Source: Litorilituus sediminis
Lineage (GTDB): Bacteria; Pseudomonadota; Gammaproteobacteria; Enterobacterales; Alteromonadaceae
Direction: 5' to 3'
NCBI RefSeq assembly: GCF_004295665.1
Contig: NZ_CP034759.1
Coordinates: forward strand, 434,001 to 498,000
Length of the DNA stretch: 64,000 bases
A program made the position numbers and the translations under genes. Under the pieces are notes generated by a model. The model did no database searches. It worked only from the letters and a program-made list of their open reading frames with translations, and was not told where the DNA came from. This document shows positions 63,276-64,000 of this stretch, in pieces (position 1 is the stretch's first letter; every line of letters begins with the position of its first letter).

Positions 63276-63599
63276 CTAATTACTTTTTCTTTTATTAAAC
63301 ACAAGCATAATGCGAACAACAATATACATAATAAAGCCAACAACTGTGCTTACTGTTGCCATTGTGTGTTGCCATGATTCACTTGGCATTTTGTACATAA
63401 ACAAAAAACCACCACAAAATAATAACATGGCAACAAAAGAAAACGTCATTAAACGTTGTGCCTGATGAATTTTGTTAATTTTATTTAAGGTAGCCATCTT
63501 ATCTTCGTCAAGCTCTTGCAGAGCAAGATCACAATGACTACAAACTTTCGCTTTATCAGAGATTTTCTTTTTACAACCTGGGCAATTTATTACAGCCAT
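63276..63599 (-). CDS. Zinc-ribbon membrane protein
   Basis: 107 aa. N-terminal zinc ribbon with two CxxC (INCPGCKKKI and KVCSHCDLAL), a helical linker and two membrane helices (MTFSFVAMLLFCGGFLFMY and VSTVVGFIMYIVVRIMLVF). The ribbon would face the cytoplasm. First gene of a zinc-ribbon/DUF1315/DUF349 run. Confidence 0.82.
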   Translation of the reverse strand: MAVINCPGCKKKISDKAKVCSHCDLALQELDEDKMATLNKINKIHQAQRLMTFSFVAMLLFCGGFLFMYKMPSESWQHTMATVSTVVGFIMYIVVRIMLVFNKRKSN

Positions 63600-63919
63600 T
63601 TATTTTCTCGTCTAATTTAAAGCTGCTACAGCAAGTTAACCTAGCAGTTGATAACAGATACCACTACCACAGCTATTAAAAAAGCTGTGCAGTATATGAG
63701 AGTCAAAGGATTATACCCGACATGATAGGCTAATTCACTAGCTGTATAGAGAAATTAGCCATGATATTGAGGGGTGTCAAAGCAAAGCGTTTTCCCCGCT
63801 TTTTTATCTAATTATTGCCTGCTTTAGTTATTTGTTACAGCCTGATTTTATCTACAAAAAAGCCAGCTAATCTCAATAATTAGCTGGCTTAGGTGTTAAT
63901 TTATCAAGTTTAGCTTGAC
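63600..63919. other. Intergenic region with minus-strand terminator
   Basis: No gene seen in 320 bp. AAGCCAGCTAAT / ATTAGCTGGCTT (63860-63890) followed on the minus strand by TTTTTT ends the unidentified gene at the right edge. Confidence 0.75.
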
Positions 63920-64000
63920 TTAACTTTTACTACTCTGGTCTTTCTCAAACTTTTCTTCCCAGAAAGTCGCATTTTCTATACCTAATTTTTTAGGATCAAA
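63920..64000 (-). CDS. C-terminal 26 codons of an unidentified gene
   Basis: The frame open at the right edge reads FDPKKLGIENATFWEEKFE, then KDQSSKS and TAA at 63920-63922. A terminator hairpin stands 30 bp downstream, which supports a real gene end. Too short to identify. Confidence 0.6.
   Translation of the reverse strand, partial: FDPKKLGIENATFWEEKFEKDQSSKS

Overview
The window is AT-rich gammaproteobacterial chromosome. The gene content (yejK divergent from yejLM, a biotin cluster bioBFCD divergent from bioA, pyrC, asnS, sppA, ansA, and DUF349, DUF1315, DUF3943 and DUF4056 proteins) and the style of the proteins suggest a marine member of Alteromonadales, probably Colwelliaceae (Colwellia or Thalassotalea-like). 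The genus is an inference; only the gene content was read. The sequence is mostly housekeeping DNA broken by several accessory patches.

1-10.7 kb: the end of tag, then tRNA-Ser(UGA) with its terminator. A small accessory block follows: an intact IS5-family element, the broken start of a NERD-domain gene, and a three-gene operon that looks like an ABC-three-component (ABC-3C) conflict system (nuclease-like effector, middle component, Rad50-like ATPase with a zinc hook). The block is bracketed by two near-identical copies of the tRNA terminator. After it come a DUF938 methyltransferase with a GNAT-like protein, a DUF1428 protein, a TPR-diguanylate cyclase and an identical second tRNA-Ser(UGA).

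10.7-33 kb: envelope and metabolism genes: a DUF3943 outer-membrane protein, a transglutaminase-like TPR lipoprotein, an M28 peptidase, an NRDE protein, a tyrosine recombinase beside two gene remnants, an M23 peptidase, a QueD-like protein, pyrC, yejKLM and tRNA-Pro(GGG). A long leftward cluster of small secreted proteins and lipoproteins follows (peroxiredoxin, RcsF-like, DUF4056, phospholipase-A2-like, CreA, alpha/beta hydrolase, Spo0M), and then a CadC-like regulator.

33-41.6 kb: a chromosomal integron. The integrase gene intI (40637-41617, +) has a perfect LexA box in its promoter. An attI-type region lies to its left. Beyond it, cassettes on the minus strand are separated by nine intact attC sites of about 100 bp, plus a tenth that is cut by an IS110/IS1111-family element inserted exactly in the attC core. 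Most cassette products are small unknown, membrane or secreted proteins; two cassettes have no clear ORF. A perfect 32-bp palindrome made of two copies of an attI motif lies between attI and the intI promoter.

41.8-57.6 kb: an FGE-like/FN3 protein, an orphan HicB-type protein behind tandem repeats, the biotin genes with a likely BirA operator, asnS, a nitroreductase, an EamA transporter behind a hairpin-rich leader, DoxX, sppA and ansA.

57.6-59.2 kb: a second, integrase-less cassette array with two cassettes (a membrane protein and a HEPN-motif protein). It starts at a clearly homologous copy of the attI region of the first integron. The window ends with DUF2059, DUF349, DUF1315 and zinc-ribbon proteins and the last codons of an unidentified gene.
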